Both the position numbers and the translations under genes were made by a program. The notes beneath the pieces were generated by a model. That model was not told where the DNA came from, did no database searches, and worked only from the letters and a program-made list of their open reading frames with translations. From Phalacrocorax aristotelis (Eukaryota; Chordata; Aves; Suliformes; Phalacrocoracidae), in contig NC_134276.1 in NCBI RefSeq assembly GCF_949628215.1, positions 65,082,733 through 65,146,732 on the forward strand: DNA of 64,000 bases, read 5' to 3'. Within the stretch, counting starts at the first letter, position 1. Every line of letters starts with the position of its first letter. Positions 37,701 to 49,340 of this stretch are shown one piece after another.

Positions 37701-40700
37701 ACAGAAAAATCCTGGGGTCTGTTACCTTCTGAGAAATACAGACAAAATCGATAAAGTAATGAAATGTTTATATTGTCCAAGTATTTCCTCTGAAATAGCA
37801 GAACCATTATTTGATTAAAATAATACAGAATCCAGCACTGGGATAGTAATCATGCTGCATCAAAGGCAGAGAAGGAAAATATTACTCCTCTTTTGTCAAG
37901 TCTGTTACTAACAAAAGACTCTACTCAAAGTAGAAACACTTCAATATTTGTTCTTTAGATAAATAAGATTAAATTTTAACCTTTACTCTTCTGGAACCCT
38001 TAGAGAAACATTCATTTATCTGCAGCTGAAATTAATATTGGATCACTTTATTGATTCATTGGCTAAAGGCACAGACTAGCCATGAAAATTCCTCTCTGTT
38101 TGTGTTGACACATTGAACAGGAACAAAAAAAATGTCATTTAAAAGCATTTTAGCCTTGAGAAAATGGGCAGTCATTGTGAGGTTTGGCATTCTAGAAAAA
38201 AAAATGTTCTTTGTGTATCCCACTTAAGAAACAAGATATTTATATAGAACAGCTTGATAGACATGATAAATAACTGACTAAAATTACATTTCTTGAGGTA
38301 CTGCTCAAAGGCAATCTTATACAACAACACAGAAAAACCTTCAGAAGGCATAAGGTTTAAAAAAGCAAAATATCAAAAATATATTAAAAAATCTCTTAAA
38401 CAACTCTGAGTCAGACTTCAGTTGCAGTAAATCACCATGAATGCAATGGTGGCATATTCCTAATCTGCGGCCACTGAGACTGGGGCCCCAGCGTTTATCT
38501 TTGTGCAACAGCTTGTGATATTTAGACTGCAAATTGGCAGCAGTAAAAGGGCAATTGGTGGGTATGTATGTTGTAGGTGATTCTTGTGACCCTACTAAGG
38601 GCGAGCTCAGTGTGAACTTACTTCCTACTCTCTGTGTTTATACCCTGATCTCATGGCAAGTGCACAATAATTTGAGGTAATCACTGCTCCATAGGGAAAG
38701 GGTAACCACCTCACAGTTACCTCTGGCTCAGATTAAGAAAAATCTGACATGGTGGTGTAGTTGCTGTATTCCTTATTTCTCCCCTATCTCCGTAGCTTCT
38801 TTAAGTACCTAGACATTTATATGAACCATGACAGCTTCACATAGGTTTATCACAAAGCTGAAATAATGTCATAATACACCACCCCGTGCACTTTCTGGTC
38901 CTTTAGCAGGATGGTAATATTTGTCTGAAAGATTTGATGACAACAGGCTGCTTTGTCATGCCGACCAGCTTCACCCTGATGCCCAAGGAAGGAGCAGTGG
39001 GACCCCTGTGTGGAGGCCCCGCTTTGCCCTGAGCCTCCTCTGCAGGGAGGAGTTGCCAGTCTTCTGTAACACACGGGACGGTTGCTCTCCTGACACGTGG
39101 AAAGCACTCATGCCTCCTGATAAGAAATGATACTGCCTGCAACAGTCAGAGACATCAGTCATGGTGTTGCTTTGGTTTTTGGGATTCATCAACGTTGAAT
39201 AGAGTTTCATCTGCCATTGGATAAGAGCACTCATGAGCAAATGATCTGAGTTTTGATTGAGAGTAACTAGTTTCACCAGGTCCTTTCTCTTCAACATCTG
39301 CATTTCAATCAGGTCAACTGCCAGTAAAGGGCTGATGTTACAGAAATTGTCATTATTTTTTTTCCAGAAGTAACTGCACTGTTAAATAGGGTCATAATGT
39401 ACTGTAGCACCACAAATTTAGACTATGCCTTGCAGACTGCATAGGGGATATCTGGGAGACCTTTCCACAGTCATTTAGAGTACAAACTTGTCCAAAAAGC
39501 CATCATGCCTTGGTGAAAGGGAACTTTTAAAAGGAATTAGGAGCATATATTAACTCTACTACTTTAAGGTCAGACTTCTCGCACAAGAATATTCTATTGG
39601 AGATGTAGTAAATTCATCCCTCTATACACAAGCTTCATCATTTGATCTGATATTTAGAATTAAGGGTGCTCTTCAGTTTACTTTTTTGGGGAAAATGTAA
39701 GTAATATTACAATATCTAAGTCTGGACCCTTTTGCTTGCGCAAAATTTCCACGTCAGTGTCTGTCTGAGGTAGAATGGTAGGCCTGGATGTTCACGCACC
39801 TCTGCAATACAGCTTACTCAGGCTAACGAATGAATGGGGAAGTAATAACTGCGTTGTTGGGTACACCCACATTTTCAGACAGGATCCTTACTTACTGAGA
39901 AAGAAAACTATTTCTAGAAGCAGTAGCAGAAATTTCAAAGGTTGAGACAAAATAATATATTCATGTTTAATTCCTGTCAAATGTGGGAGTTCAATGTGAC
40001 TGGTCCACCTGCAGCAAGTATGTTTTCAAGAAAGGGAATCCTGTTCCTTTAACCTGGACCCTCCTCACATTTGTATTAAGGAATGTTTCAAGGTGTGTCC
40101 ATTTTCTTCCTCCTCCATTTACAATATGTAAATATAGTCTGATGTTTATATCCTCTTCCTTGTGTAAGAGATAGTATTTTGGCAGTAGTGTTCCTCATCT
40201 TCTAGACATACCTTCTACATTCAGTTTAGCACGCACTTACAGATGCATTTTTATGAATGTGTTTATTACTCACTTTAAGCAGAAGGGGAAAGAGAAGATG
40301 CAAAGAGACTCTGTAAAGAAATACTGAGGACCAAGTAGACTTCTCAAAAACTTTTGGCAACCACACATTCAACACATGGCACTATGTTGCCTAATAATAT
40401 GAAATAACTTATGAGGCCATGCCTCATATGAAGCAATCTTATGTGTCGTTTCCATCCCACAGGCCATAGTTTCCCCATACCTAGCTTGAACCTTGTAAAA
40501 CATATGTTTAGTCTGATAGATAAATTGCACACAACACAATAATAATAAAAAAATTTAAAAAAAACCCACAGGGATCTATATTTTCAAAAGTGAATGGTGA
40601 CATTTTGTGTCATTATTTTGGTAGGCCATTGAGATACTTCAGAGAAGTCCTGTTTTCATAAGTCAGATTCCCACTAAATGTCACAAATCATACCCTTAAG

Positions 40701-42944
40701 TAAGAAATATCTATCGTCAACTGTAAGTTAAATATTTAGGGCTCCTAAAAAGCAAAACCTCTATTCATTAAATGTATTCTCTCTTTGCAGACCTTTACAG
40801 AGGCTCTTGTCCCCCAGGAATAGCCAGGTGCAAGTCAAGTGAGTCTTGCAGTGCATCTTGGTGCCTCTACAAGAGCAGGCTGAAGTTCCTTAAGGTGGAA
40901 AAGGAAAACCATCTGGGAACGACTGAAGCAGTAGTAATATACTGAAATATTTGGTAGGTGATTTGCCTCCCACAGAGCATGAAGGCCAACATCTCTGGCC
41001 AAATCTGTTCCCTTTGCACTATTCAGCAGTGAGGGTCTCCCAAGAGCAGACTCCAAGTTGCATTTCCTCACTCAGAATACTCACAAATGAGTTCAGAATT
41101 AGCACAGCAAAGACCTGAACCCTTTCTTCTTCTCATCCTCTTTGAGAACAGAAAGCAAGCTGAATGGCACGAATAGGTGTCGAAGGAGGCAACTTGCTTG
41201 TCCCATGTCCATTATTTAGAGGCTATTGGAAGATGACACCTTTTATAGTGGTCTCTAGGGCCACTCTGGAGAATTTGGCAATGCTTCTAAGCTCCAGGGC
41301 ACACGTAAGTGCTCAAGGTAACCTCATTCCATGCTAGGGTGACACCTGGACATGCAACCAACCATTCCCTGAACTCTGTACCACAAAAAGTAAACCAAGG
41401 TTCCCAAGGAGGCTGGAAGCCACAGACTGCTTTGAGGTCATTGATAAGGATAGTCTCTGGACAAGGACTTAAAAGCACCACTCTCGGGTCAGTGCAAATT
41501 TTGCTCTGTTTGGATGCAGCCTACATCACACCAAACTGTGTTGTGGGTGGGCTGAATATCGAAAGGTTTCCTTTATGCTCTGATTATCAGAAATTGAACC
41601 CACCAGAGAACCAGACACATTCTTCTCCTATGGTATCATAAGGTACCACTCACATACCCTGTTGACCGTGGAAAAGGAGAGAATACTTTTGGACAGTTGT
41701 ATTTATCCAGAGCCATTTCAAAGAATACAGCAATTGCTCTTACTCTTCAAGGATGTAGGCACTGTAAGATCCACAGTGCCCCACTTTATCTCCCCTAGCT
41801 AAGCCTGCAACTAAGATGGCCAGAACAGATGAGAGAAGGAACCAAATGTTCTCTCTTGGGCAGCATATACATTATGCGTGATTTATGTCTGTACTCTGTG
41901 GCTTACATGGACACTCCAGCAGCCACAGGATGATCTTACTGCAGCAACAGACAAAACTGCTCATTTCCATTCAAGCCACTTTCAGAGAAAGAACGTAAGC
42001 TTGCCACCATGAACCAGGTTTTGTCCTTTTAAGACAAAGCTATATGAGTATGGTCCTTCAACCATCCCCAAAACATAAGGTAACAATGAAAGTATCAACC
42101 CACTTTGTGATAGACATGGCCAGGAGAATATAACATTCATGTCCCAAGACAGGATTTCACTCCAAATTACTTTAAATGTGGTACACAGAGAGATCATGTC
42201 TCCTACTGCACCAGCAGTCCTTGCATGGGATCAACAATGACATGTCACTCGGACACTCCTCAGCTTAAGCAAAGGAGATCTTAGCAAGACTCTTCTGTGA
42301 AATGGACATCAAGCTTTTTATGAACCTACTGGTGTCATCCTCTGTCCGTCACCATCACAGTCCCTGTCATGAGTCAGTGACCCTCACACAGGTCATTTAC
42401 CTGGGTGCAAGGAACACTGAAAAAGGGACATTTACACAGGTGTAAGAGACATTCCTACTGATCAGGAGCACATCAAGCTATGGTGACCCCACGGTGTCTA
42501 TTACAGCGCCCCTGAGCCCTTGCACACAAGCCAGCAGATGAAGATACCTACACAGAGCATATTAGGTTCCTGTTCACCTTGTACCAGCCTAAGAGACTAT
42601 ACAGCATGTATAGGGCAAGTCTGTTCCCACTAAACAGCCTGCCAGGACTCCCACAGTCTTCCACTCACTTTTAAAATTGGAACTAAAAATTAAGACCAAA
42701 TTCTGCTCCTAGTTGCTTCCTCACATATACGAACTTTGCCTTTATAACACTGATCCTTTTATTCTTAAACAAGATTGAAAATGATTTCACGATTTTTCAG
42801 GAGTGTTATACATGTTAAAAAGAAGCAGTAAGATTTATTCAGGGAAAGTGTGTTTCCATTTAAAAGAGAGAACAAACTGATTTTATGTAAACAACCAGAA
42901 AAACCACACCACCCCTAGAGAAAACAGGCACACAAATACTTTAC
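34741..42944. other. Unique DNA, no gene recognised
   Basis: Eight kilobases without an identified gene or interspersed repeat. A minus-strand open stretch at 38971-39345 is discussed in the findings. Bases 41281-42660 lack homopolymer runs and differ in texture from the flanks, which could reflect an ancient unrecognised insertion, but I find no ends or motifs. A short CA run sits at 36278-36291. Confidence 0.45.
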
Positions 42945-42964
42945 TCCTTTCATAAATAATGTAT

Positions 42965-42970
42965 TTTATT
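42965..42970 (-). promoter_or_regulatory. Polyadenylation signal AATAAA, minus strand
   Basis: The minus strand reads gcAATAAAatac. About 30-60 bases downstream comes a GT-rich element (gtgtgcctgttttc, then ggtggtgtggtttttctgg), the usual arrangement for cleavage and polyadenylation. Confidence 0.5.
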
Positions 42971-45239
42971 GCATATGGCTATTAAGGAGAGCATCCATGA
43001 TCAATACAGACTAAATACAATACACTACTCTAGTTCCATTTATTCTGGTCTCCAGCAGCATCACATTTATCCTTATATACAGCGTGTACATTGGAAGACA
43101 CAGCAAGATAAGTTAAGTCTCTTGTCATATCACAATAGCAAGAAATATATTTAACATCTTGATATCCAGAAACAATACGTACCCAGAAAGAAAACACTGC
43201 TTAATAACTGTTAAGGTTACATAGCAAAAAATATTTTAAATTTAAGGTAAGTCAGGCAAAATGTACAAAGACCCAATATACATTGTGAAGTTTTAGCAAA
43301 CATAACATTTATACATTTTGGTTCCATTCTGTAAACTAAATTAAGAATATAAGTATTGCATATGCCTTTGTGAAATATACAGGATAGAGAAGAATTGACT
43401 ATACTGTCAATTTTCTTGTTTTGAAGTTGCTGTATGCATTTTAGCCTTTTGTTTTAGTGGCATGATTTCTTAATTGGTACAGAGGGCTACTTCAAAATAG
43501 AAGATCAAAACATTGAATTCAGCAGGTACCACACTCAGTGCTGTGCAGGGGTTCAGACAGAAAATGTCAAAGGTATTTCTTTTTTTTTTTAGTTCCAGAC
43601 TTGAACAAGCAGCATTTTAGAATGTCTTAGAACCATTTATAGTATTATTATTTTAAAAAAACCTCAGACAGATTAGATATTTAAATTGATTTTAGATCTA
43701 ATATTGTATTAGCCTATGCATTGCTGTGATTTAAGACCCCAAAAATTACACTGAAAAGTATAGCGTGTCATGGGGTAGGGAAGGAATTAGTTTACATTCA
43801 TCTTTGTCTTGTAATACAATCCTCAGTTCTAAAAATTCAGCATGTAAGCAGGAAGACTGCATTGCCATTCATTATGTTTGTAAGACATTGACTCTCGTCT
43901 TCCTCAGAAAAAAAAAATCCCAAAAGGTAATGCATTGTTAATAGTGAAGTACAGGTTCCACCTAGCACAATGATTCAAAAAAAGAAAAAGTCTCAGGTAA
44001 CTCAACTTAGTAATACTTACATGTCTATCAGAGCAGGCACTGGGGAGGTACCCTTAAAATGTATATGAACTCTTCAACAAATTTACTGAAGGAGAAACAC
44101 GGTGGCATGACATTCTGCTAGTCTGGTGCAACAGTTGTATGTGACATTTGTGACGGCAGCCGCCACACCACTTGGATTTTCAGGCTACTGGAAATGCGAT
44201 GCACGGGTAGCCTTGACAAGAACTCAGGCTAAGTGACTGCAATGGTGGTTCTTCCCTGTAATAATGCCTGCAGCTGCAATGGTGCTTTCCTGGTAAAAAG
44301 GCAAATATCAGGACTTTCTAGGTGGCCCGATAATACTGTGTAATATTAGCGCTTGAATCTGCCTGATACCCATTATCATCCCTGCATTCCTAGCATGCCT
44401 ATGTGGATTTTTGGTTACAAGAAACGCAGCTAAGAACCGGGTTAGCTGACAAAAGTGAGCTTGTAAATAGGAGAAAAGGCTTTTGCAATCTGAAGTACCT
44501 ACATAAACACCTACATAGAGAGGATTAAACAAGTGTGTCAAAGGTAAAGAGAGATACCCCCAATACAGTTTGATGTTTTTAACTTACGTTGCTCAGTTAC
44601 ACGTTTTTATACTTTTTTTTTTTAACTACTCTGAACCCTCCATCCAAGTCCAATTCAGAGTTTCCTCCCATTTCAGATTTTTCAGTGCCCTGGTTCGGCT
44701 TTGTCTGAGAAGTAAACCCTGCGGCTAGTGATTCACAACCCAGCAGCAGCAGCTGTACGCGTTGCAAGTTCAGTAAGGCTGACGACCGTTCTTGAGAGAG
44801 ACTCAGCATAGAGATAAAGGAGGTCCTGTCGTACACCAACACCGTAAATCCGGCTTTACTTTGAACTGAGGTAGTACTGTGGTAGGCTTGAAATTATGCC
44901 AGTAAATACCAGATCTTACTGCTTCAGCAGGTGTTACAGAATCCCCTAATATGCCGAAGAATAAATATGCAGTTTGTCTTTGCAGAAAAAGGAAATGAAG
45001 GCATTGGCCGTTAGTTAAAGAGGCCGGCAGAAAAGTTCCTACGATCTAAAGAGCATCTCCAACTTCTGTCAAAACAGCAGCAAAGTGATACCGTAGATGC
45101 CATGGACAGATAACGAGTTAGGCAGGTTGCTTTCCCTTCCTCCCAGATTTGTTGCACAGTTTAGTCCACAACAGTTAAGTAACTGTCCGGACCAACAATA
45201 ACAACAACAAAAAGTAAACCTTAAGCAGCTTCAGTTACA

Positions 45240-45307
45240 AAAAGAAAAAAAAACAAAAACAACCCCCCCCCCCAAAACCAAAACAAACCAAATCAACCAA
45301 CCAAAAA
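45240..45307. repeat. Low-complexity A/C tract with C11 run
   Basis: A-rich sequence with an uninterrupted run of 11 C at 45263-45273, then repeated aaacc and aacc units. On the minus strand, the proposed transcript strand, it is a G11 plus GGTT-type tract just inside the candidate terminal exon. Confidence 0.9.
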
Positions 45308-45388
45308 AAGGTATATGCTGAGCAGCTTCTTTGAATGTTGTACTCTGTTGTTTGAGGTCATGGTGAGAAAACTGACTCCTTCACTCTG

Positions 45389-48111
45389 AAAAGAAAAATG
45401 AAAGAAAGTCAGTAAAAGCTGAAAAAAAATATTGTATTTATGATTTAAACAACACAAAAAAATACCATAGTGACACTCTCCAGCAGTGGTTTTCATGGGG
45501 GGAAAAGCAAGCTATGCAATAACTGATTTTATCTTTGTATACATCATAAGGTATTGCAGAGGCAATAAAGGGAGTACTCCCGATTCCAATACCACCTCCT
45601 TCTTTTAGAACTTTTCAGCTGTGGCTCTTCAGACCAGCAAACATTGGGAGACAGAACTGGTTAGAAAACCCAACACAAAATCCCCCCAGTTCAAGTTGTG
45701 ACCATCACTGTTTGCATCACTGGAAAGGAAAAGGGGTTGCAGAAAGTAGGTCCAAACTCATCTGTCTTTTTAGTCAGCTGCGTGTTATCAAAAGCTGTCC
45801 ATTTCCAGACATTAAAAACAAGTTTCTTGAGACTATATTGTCTTTAGGGAAAGAGTCTTCTAAAAACATAAGCAAAGTATAGAAAGAACCTTCTTCCAAT
45901 TTACTAAACTATTATTCCAGAAGTAAAAAAAGTGGGTAGGTATGCAAATGGAAGGAATCTTCTCCAGATTACTAACTACAGAGCTGCTTTAAACAGTCAA
46001 GGTGAATTATGCAGCAAAATAGAAACCGATTACAAAGTGACCCATCCTATTTTAAAGAAAGCAGCTGACTCCTTTTGTGGTTTTTCACTGAAAAAAATTA
46101 ATGGCTAGTATATGCCACCACCATAAAGGAACATTATTGTACTGATTAACTCACAACATTAAGATGATTTGTTGATGTGGTCATTAAGAAAAAAAGTAAT
46201 CAAAATTTCTTTAGCATGTTGCTCATAGTGTAGATTTTTCCTCTTTTCCTATTGTTGCAATATTTGGAAAGCAGCAACGCACGAACAGTAGCGATTAAAA
46301 CACCGGGACTGTAAATTTTACATGACAAAACATTGACATCTCATTTCAAAAGGTGCCAACTATGTGGTAAATCCCAGTACAACATCAGGCTGCAACATTG
46401 CATTCATGCTAAGTGCTATTAATAGTATCTAGTTCATTTAATAGTTTACAGCAAATTTTTTTGTATGTTGTTGTCCCCAAGTTTAAAAGGTTGATGAAAA
46501 TTTTAGTTTGAACATGTATTACACAAGTGTTCCTAAAAACTGAAGTTATTTGGAAGATTTCAGGAACTAACATTGTTACTTAGAAAAGTCTATAAAGGAC
46601 ATGACCCATTAATTTTGACTGTATTGATACAAGTCAGTATCCCTGTGTATTTTTAATTCCTTTGAGACCACCAAAACAAATTATATCTGAAACCTGAATG
46701 TCAAAGTAAGCATAGTGCTTATCTGTGGAAGTTTCAATCCATTTAAGCCTCTGATAAACCAATACAAAGACTTTTCCTTCAAGTCTACACAAAAAGAAAG
46801 GTTGACATATCTTGGCATATATGTGAGAATTGCTAAATTGCTATTGAATCTCTCAGAGCTAAGGTTTACTTAAGGAATTAGTCCCGCTGGAGTCAATTGG
46901 AGCCGCTTTACAATCAGACACTTAGGATATTATTTATTTCAAGACACAGCTTCAGATGAATTAATAGCTTGCCAAAACCAAACGGAGAGCATCTCATTGC
47001 CCCCACCCATTGCCATTTATTTGCTGCCACTTTTCTGATCAGAAACTAAGTCAAATCTACCCATCAAATCTTCAGAAAACAAGTTTTCATTGTTTGGGCT
47101 GGGAGGGTGTTTCAAATTAAGGACTTTAACTGGCCTATGATGCAATCAAGGGAGCCCCAAAACTGCTATCACCATCCAGTAAGGCTGCATGGGAGAACGT
47201 GTGGCAGGATGGAGGACTCTTAGAAGGGAGCAGAGATTCCTTGTTTGAAGAAGAGATGCCTAACAAACCACTTTGTTCCGACTTCTGTTCAGGGAAGTCA
47301 GATAAATCCATCATGTAAGCAAACAAGTGAGTGTTTAAAGATACGTGCTCTTATTATATTTAAGGTTATTGCTTTCCTCCTCCAAATGGAAACCAACTTG
47401 ATAACTAAATTTAGGTTCCCAAAAGTGGCCACATGATAGTGAAACCCAAATCAAGTTAAAAAAAAAAATAAATCATGTGTTCAGATAGGGAAATCCAAGG
47501 AAGATATTTTTGTACATGCAAAGAACACAAACAAGTCTTTCCAAAAGTATGTCAGCCTAGGGTGTCCATCAGGGAGGATTAATAGCAACTGAATAAACCT
47601 GCTGTTGTTCTTACAGGTGTTTTCCAGCCAGAATTAAATTGGAGCAGGTGAGGTGGACGATGCTTCAAAGCACTTCCAAACTTTAGGTGGATGATGGGAC
47701 TGTGGGCACAAGCCTAAAAGACTATGATGCAATAAACACATCATCCAATGAGTCTATAATGCTGACCTACAACTCCAAAACTAACCCAAACACAGTCTTC
47801 AACAATGAAACAATCTCCTCTGACTTCAATAAGCTTTCAATCAAGAAAAGGAAAGATAACTACTGCTACCACTTGATCCATATGATATAATAGCAAAGGC
47901 AGCTTCAGAGGAAGCCTAATTGCAAGTAAGTTGCAAGTTCTATGCTAAAGTGAAAAAAAATTACATCAATATCACTGTTAATTTTGACTGCAGTGATTAG
48001 TATCTCTTACTTATTTCAAGTCTCAGGTCAACATACCACTTACACAGCAAGTCACACCATTATACATTGTCTTTACCCAGGAACTAAACAAAATTCCTAC
48101 AGGAGACGAAT
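45389..48111. other. Probable intron or unique spacer
   Basis: AT-rich sequence upstream (minus-strand sense) of the candidate terminal exon. No repeat or known protein is recognised. A 63-codon minus-strand frame at 47135-47326 lacks a splice acceptor at its start, and I do not call it. Confidence 0.4.
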
Positions 48112-48359
48112 TTAGTCTTCGATAACTTCATTCCCCATGGGCATGCACAAATCAAAATACCAAGTCCAGCACTGTGTCAATACTGAAGTTTCCTCTTGGT
48201 TTTGGGCTTTATTAAGAAAAGCATCCATGATCATTGCTGAGTTTCCAAAACTACTTGAAGTCATCTGATTCCACCAGTGCTTCTTGGAGAATAAATCAGA
48301 TAATAAACACACACAAATTGCTAGAAAACTACCAAATACACAAAGACTTGTTAAATATA
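48112..48359 (-). CDS. Possible minus-strand terminal exon with a hydrophobic segment
   Basis: The minus strand shows tgtattttcttcacag, a reasonable acceptor, immediately before 48359. From there a frame entered in phase 1 is open for about 82 codons to a stop at 48112. The predicted peptide starts with a hydrophobic stretch of about 20 residues (LTSLCVFGSFLAICVCLL), which could be a membrane helix. A polar part with KKHWW follows, and it ends in EVIED. I do not recognise it. There is no polyadenylation signal close by, and the hydrophobic part is also what an AT-rich non-coding frame produces. It could be an alternative 3' end of the gene suggested by the 45.4-kb acceptor, or simply chance. 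Confidence 0.17.
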
Positions 48360-48719
48360 CTGTGAAGAAAATACAATGGTTAGTCAATTAAAGAAGACCT
48401 AGTCTGCTTAGTAATTTTCAAAATCAGTAAGAAATAAATAAAAATTTTCTTAATTCCTAAAAATAATTCTCATCTGCCAACAAAGACGCAGACAGAAACA
48501 GCTATTCGTGTGGCTCATGGCAAAACATGTTGCTGGTTATTCATAACCAGTAAATTTATTCCACTGGCAGCGCAACTGCCAGAGCAGATCAGGCATCAGA
48601 TGCAGAACCCCCAGCTCTGCCACAGGCTTCTGCCCTAACTCCAGGCAAATCACTCGGTGGCTTCATCCCTTTGTTTCCCCTCCCCACGCTGCCTGCCAAA
48701 TCGATTAAGGCTCTGATCC

Positions 48720-49340
48720 CGCTAACTAACTTTTCCTGGAAGAGCGATCCTATTGATACGACTGAATCTGGAGGTTAACAACACGTATGTCTGTGGGCAT
48801 GAGGCCAGGCCATTAGACGGCACAGCCCAAGGAACTGATTCCCACCTGCAGGGAGATGTCTTTGGTCCCCCCAACACCCAGGAGGAGGTGCGTGGCCCTG
48901 GGGGAGGCAGCTGGCTGGCCACAACAGGCAAGCAACCCCCCCGCCAGCAAGCTGCACTGCCCTCCCTACCCTCCAGGACCGTGTGCGCTGTACCTGGCCA
49001 GGAGAAGGGCTTACAGGCACCTGCACGGGTTGTAGCCTTGCACCTCAGCAGCACCTTCCCTGCGCCCAAAGCAGTCAGTGTCAGGAAGCAAGCAGAGCAG
49101 GGCGGCAGCGGCTGAGGGTAGGGAGGGCCATCATGGGTCCTGACGACAAACCCATGCCAACCCGACGCCGACGGCAACAGGAGACGGTCTGAACCACAGT
49201 TCTCTGAGGGCTTCTTTACAGGAGGGCTTGTAGGATGCACGCAGACACACACACACACACGGGCACAAATTTGGCCAACCATCCCAATGCGAATGCTGCC
49301 TGCCTGCTCCCCAGGATGCTACCAGGGGGGTGCACAGTAG
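48720..49340. other. GC-rich block inside AT-rich sequence
   Basis: About 600 bases are clearly richer in G and C than both flanks, with moderate CpG content (for example around 49140-49185) and an (AC)8 tract. It keeps a 186-codon minus-strand frame (48722-49282) and a 120-codon plus-strand frame open. High GC lowers stop-codon frequency, so long frames are expected here without coding. The CpG count is below a classic CpG island as judged by eye. No TATA box or start-site context was identified. Confidence 0.5.
49244..49260 (+). repeat. (AC)8 microsatellite
   Basis: A perfect dinucleotide tract of about eight units at the edge of the GC-rich block. It gives the repeated V-C residues in the minus-strand frame across it. 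Confidence 0.9.

Larger units (their letters stand above)
42945..45385 (-). other. Candidate terminal exon with long 3' UTR, minus strand
   Basis: On the minus strand a long pyrimidine tract (ctttctttcatttttctttt) leads into CAG at 45388-45386, a strong splice acceptor. Downstream lies about 2.4 kb of sequence ending at an AATAAA signal (42965-42970) followed by a GT-rich stretch, as expected of a cleavage site near 42945. A second AATAAA is at 43039-43044. From the acceptor, one frame gives only VKESVFSP and then a stop at about 45361. Another is open for about 30 codons (SEGVSFLTMTSNNRVQHSKK onwards) to 45293. The third stops at once. If the first frame is used, this is almost entirely 3' UTR. 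I cannot name the gene, and an lncRNA end is equally possible. Confidence 0.4.

Noticed and set aside
40791..40838. 48-base micro-exon candidate on the plus strand (ctctctttgcag to GTGAGT)
   Set aside because: Splice-like ends this close together occur often by chance, and nothing else suggests a plus-strand transcript here.
44597..44842. Minus-strand frame inside the candidate 3' UTR, open for nearly 100 codons upstream of 44597
   Set aside because: No acceptor leads into it, and its end runs through an A-rich tract giving KKKK. It is more likely untranslated sequence.
48722..49282. 186-codon minus-strand open frame
   Set aside because: It lies in a GC-rich block where stops are rare, part of it translates an AC repeat, and the opposite strand is open too.
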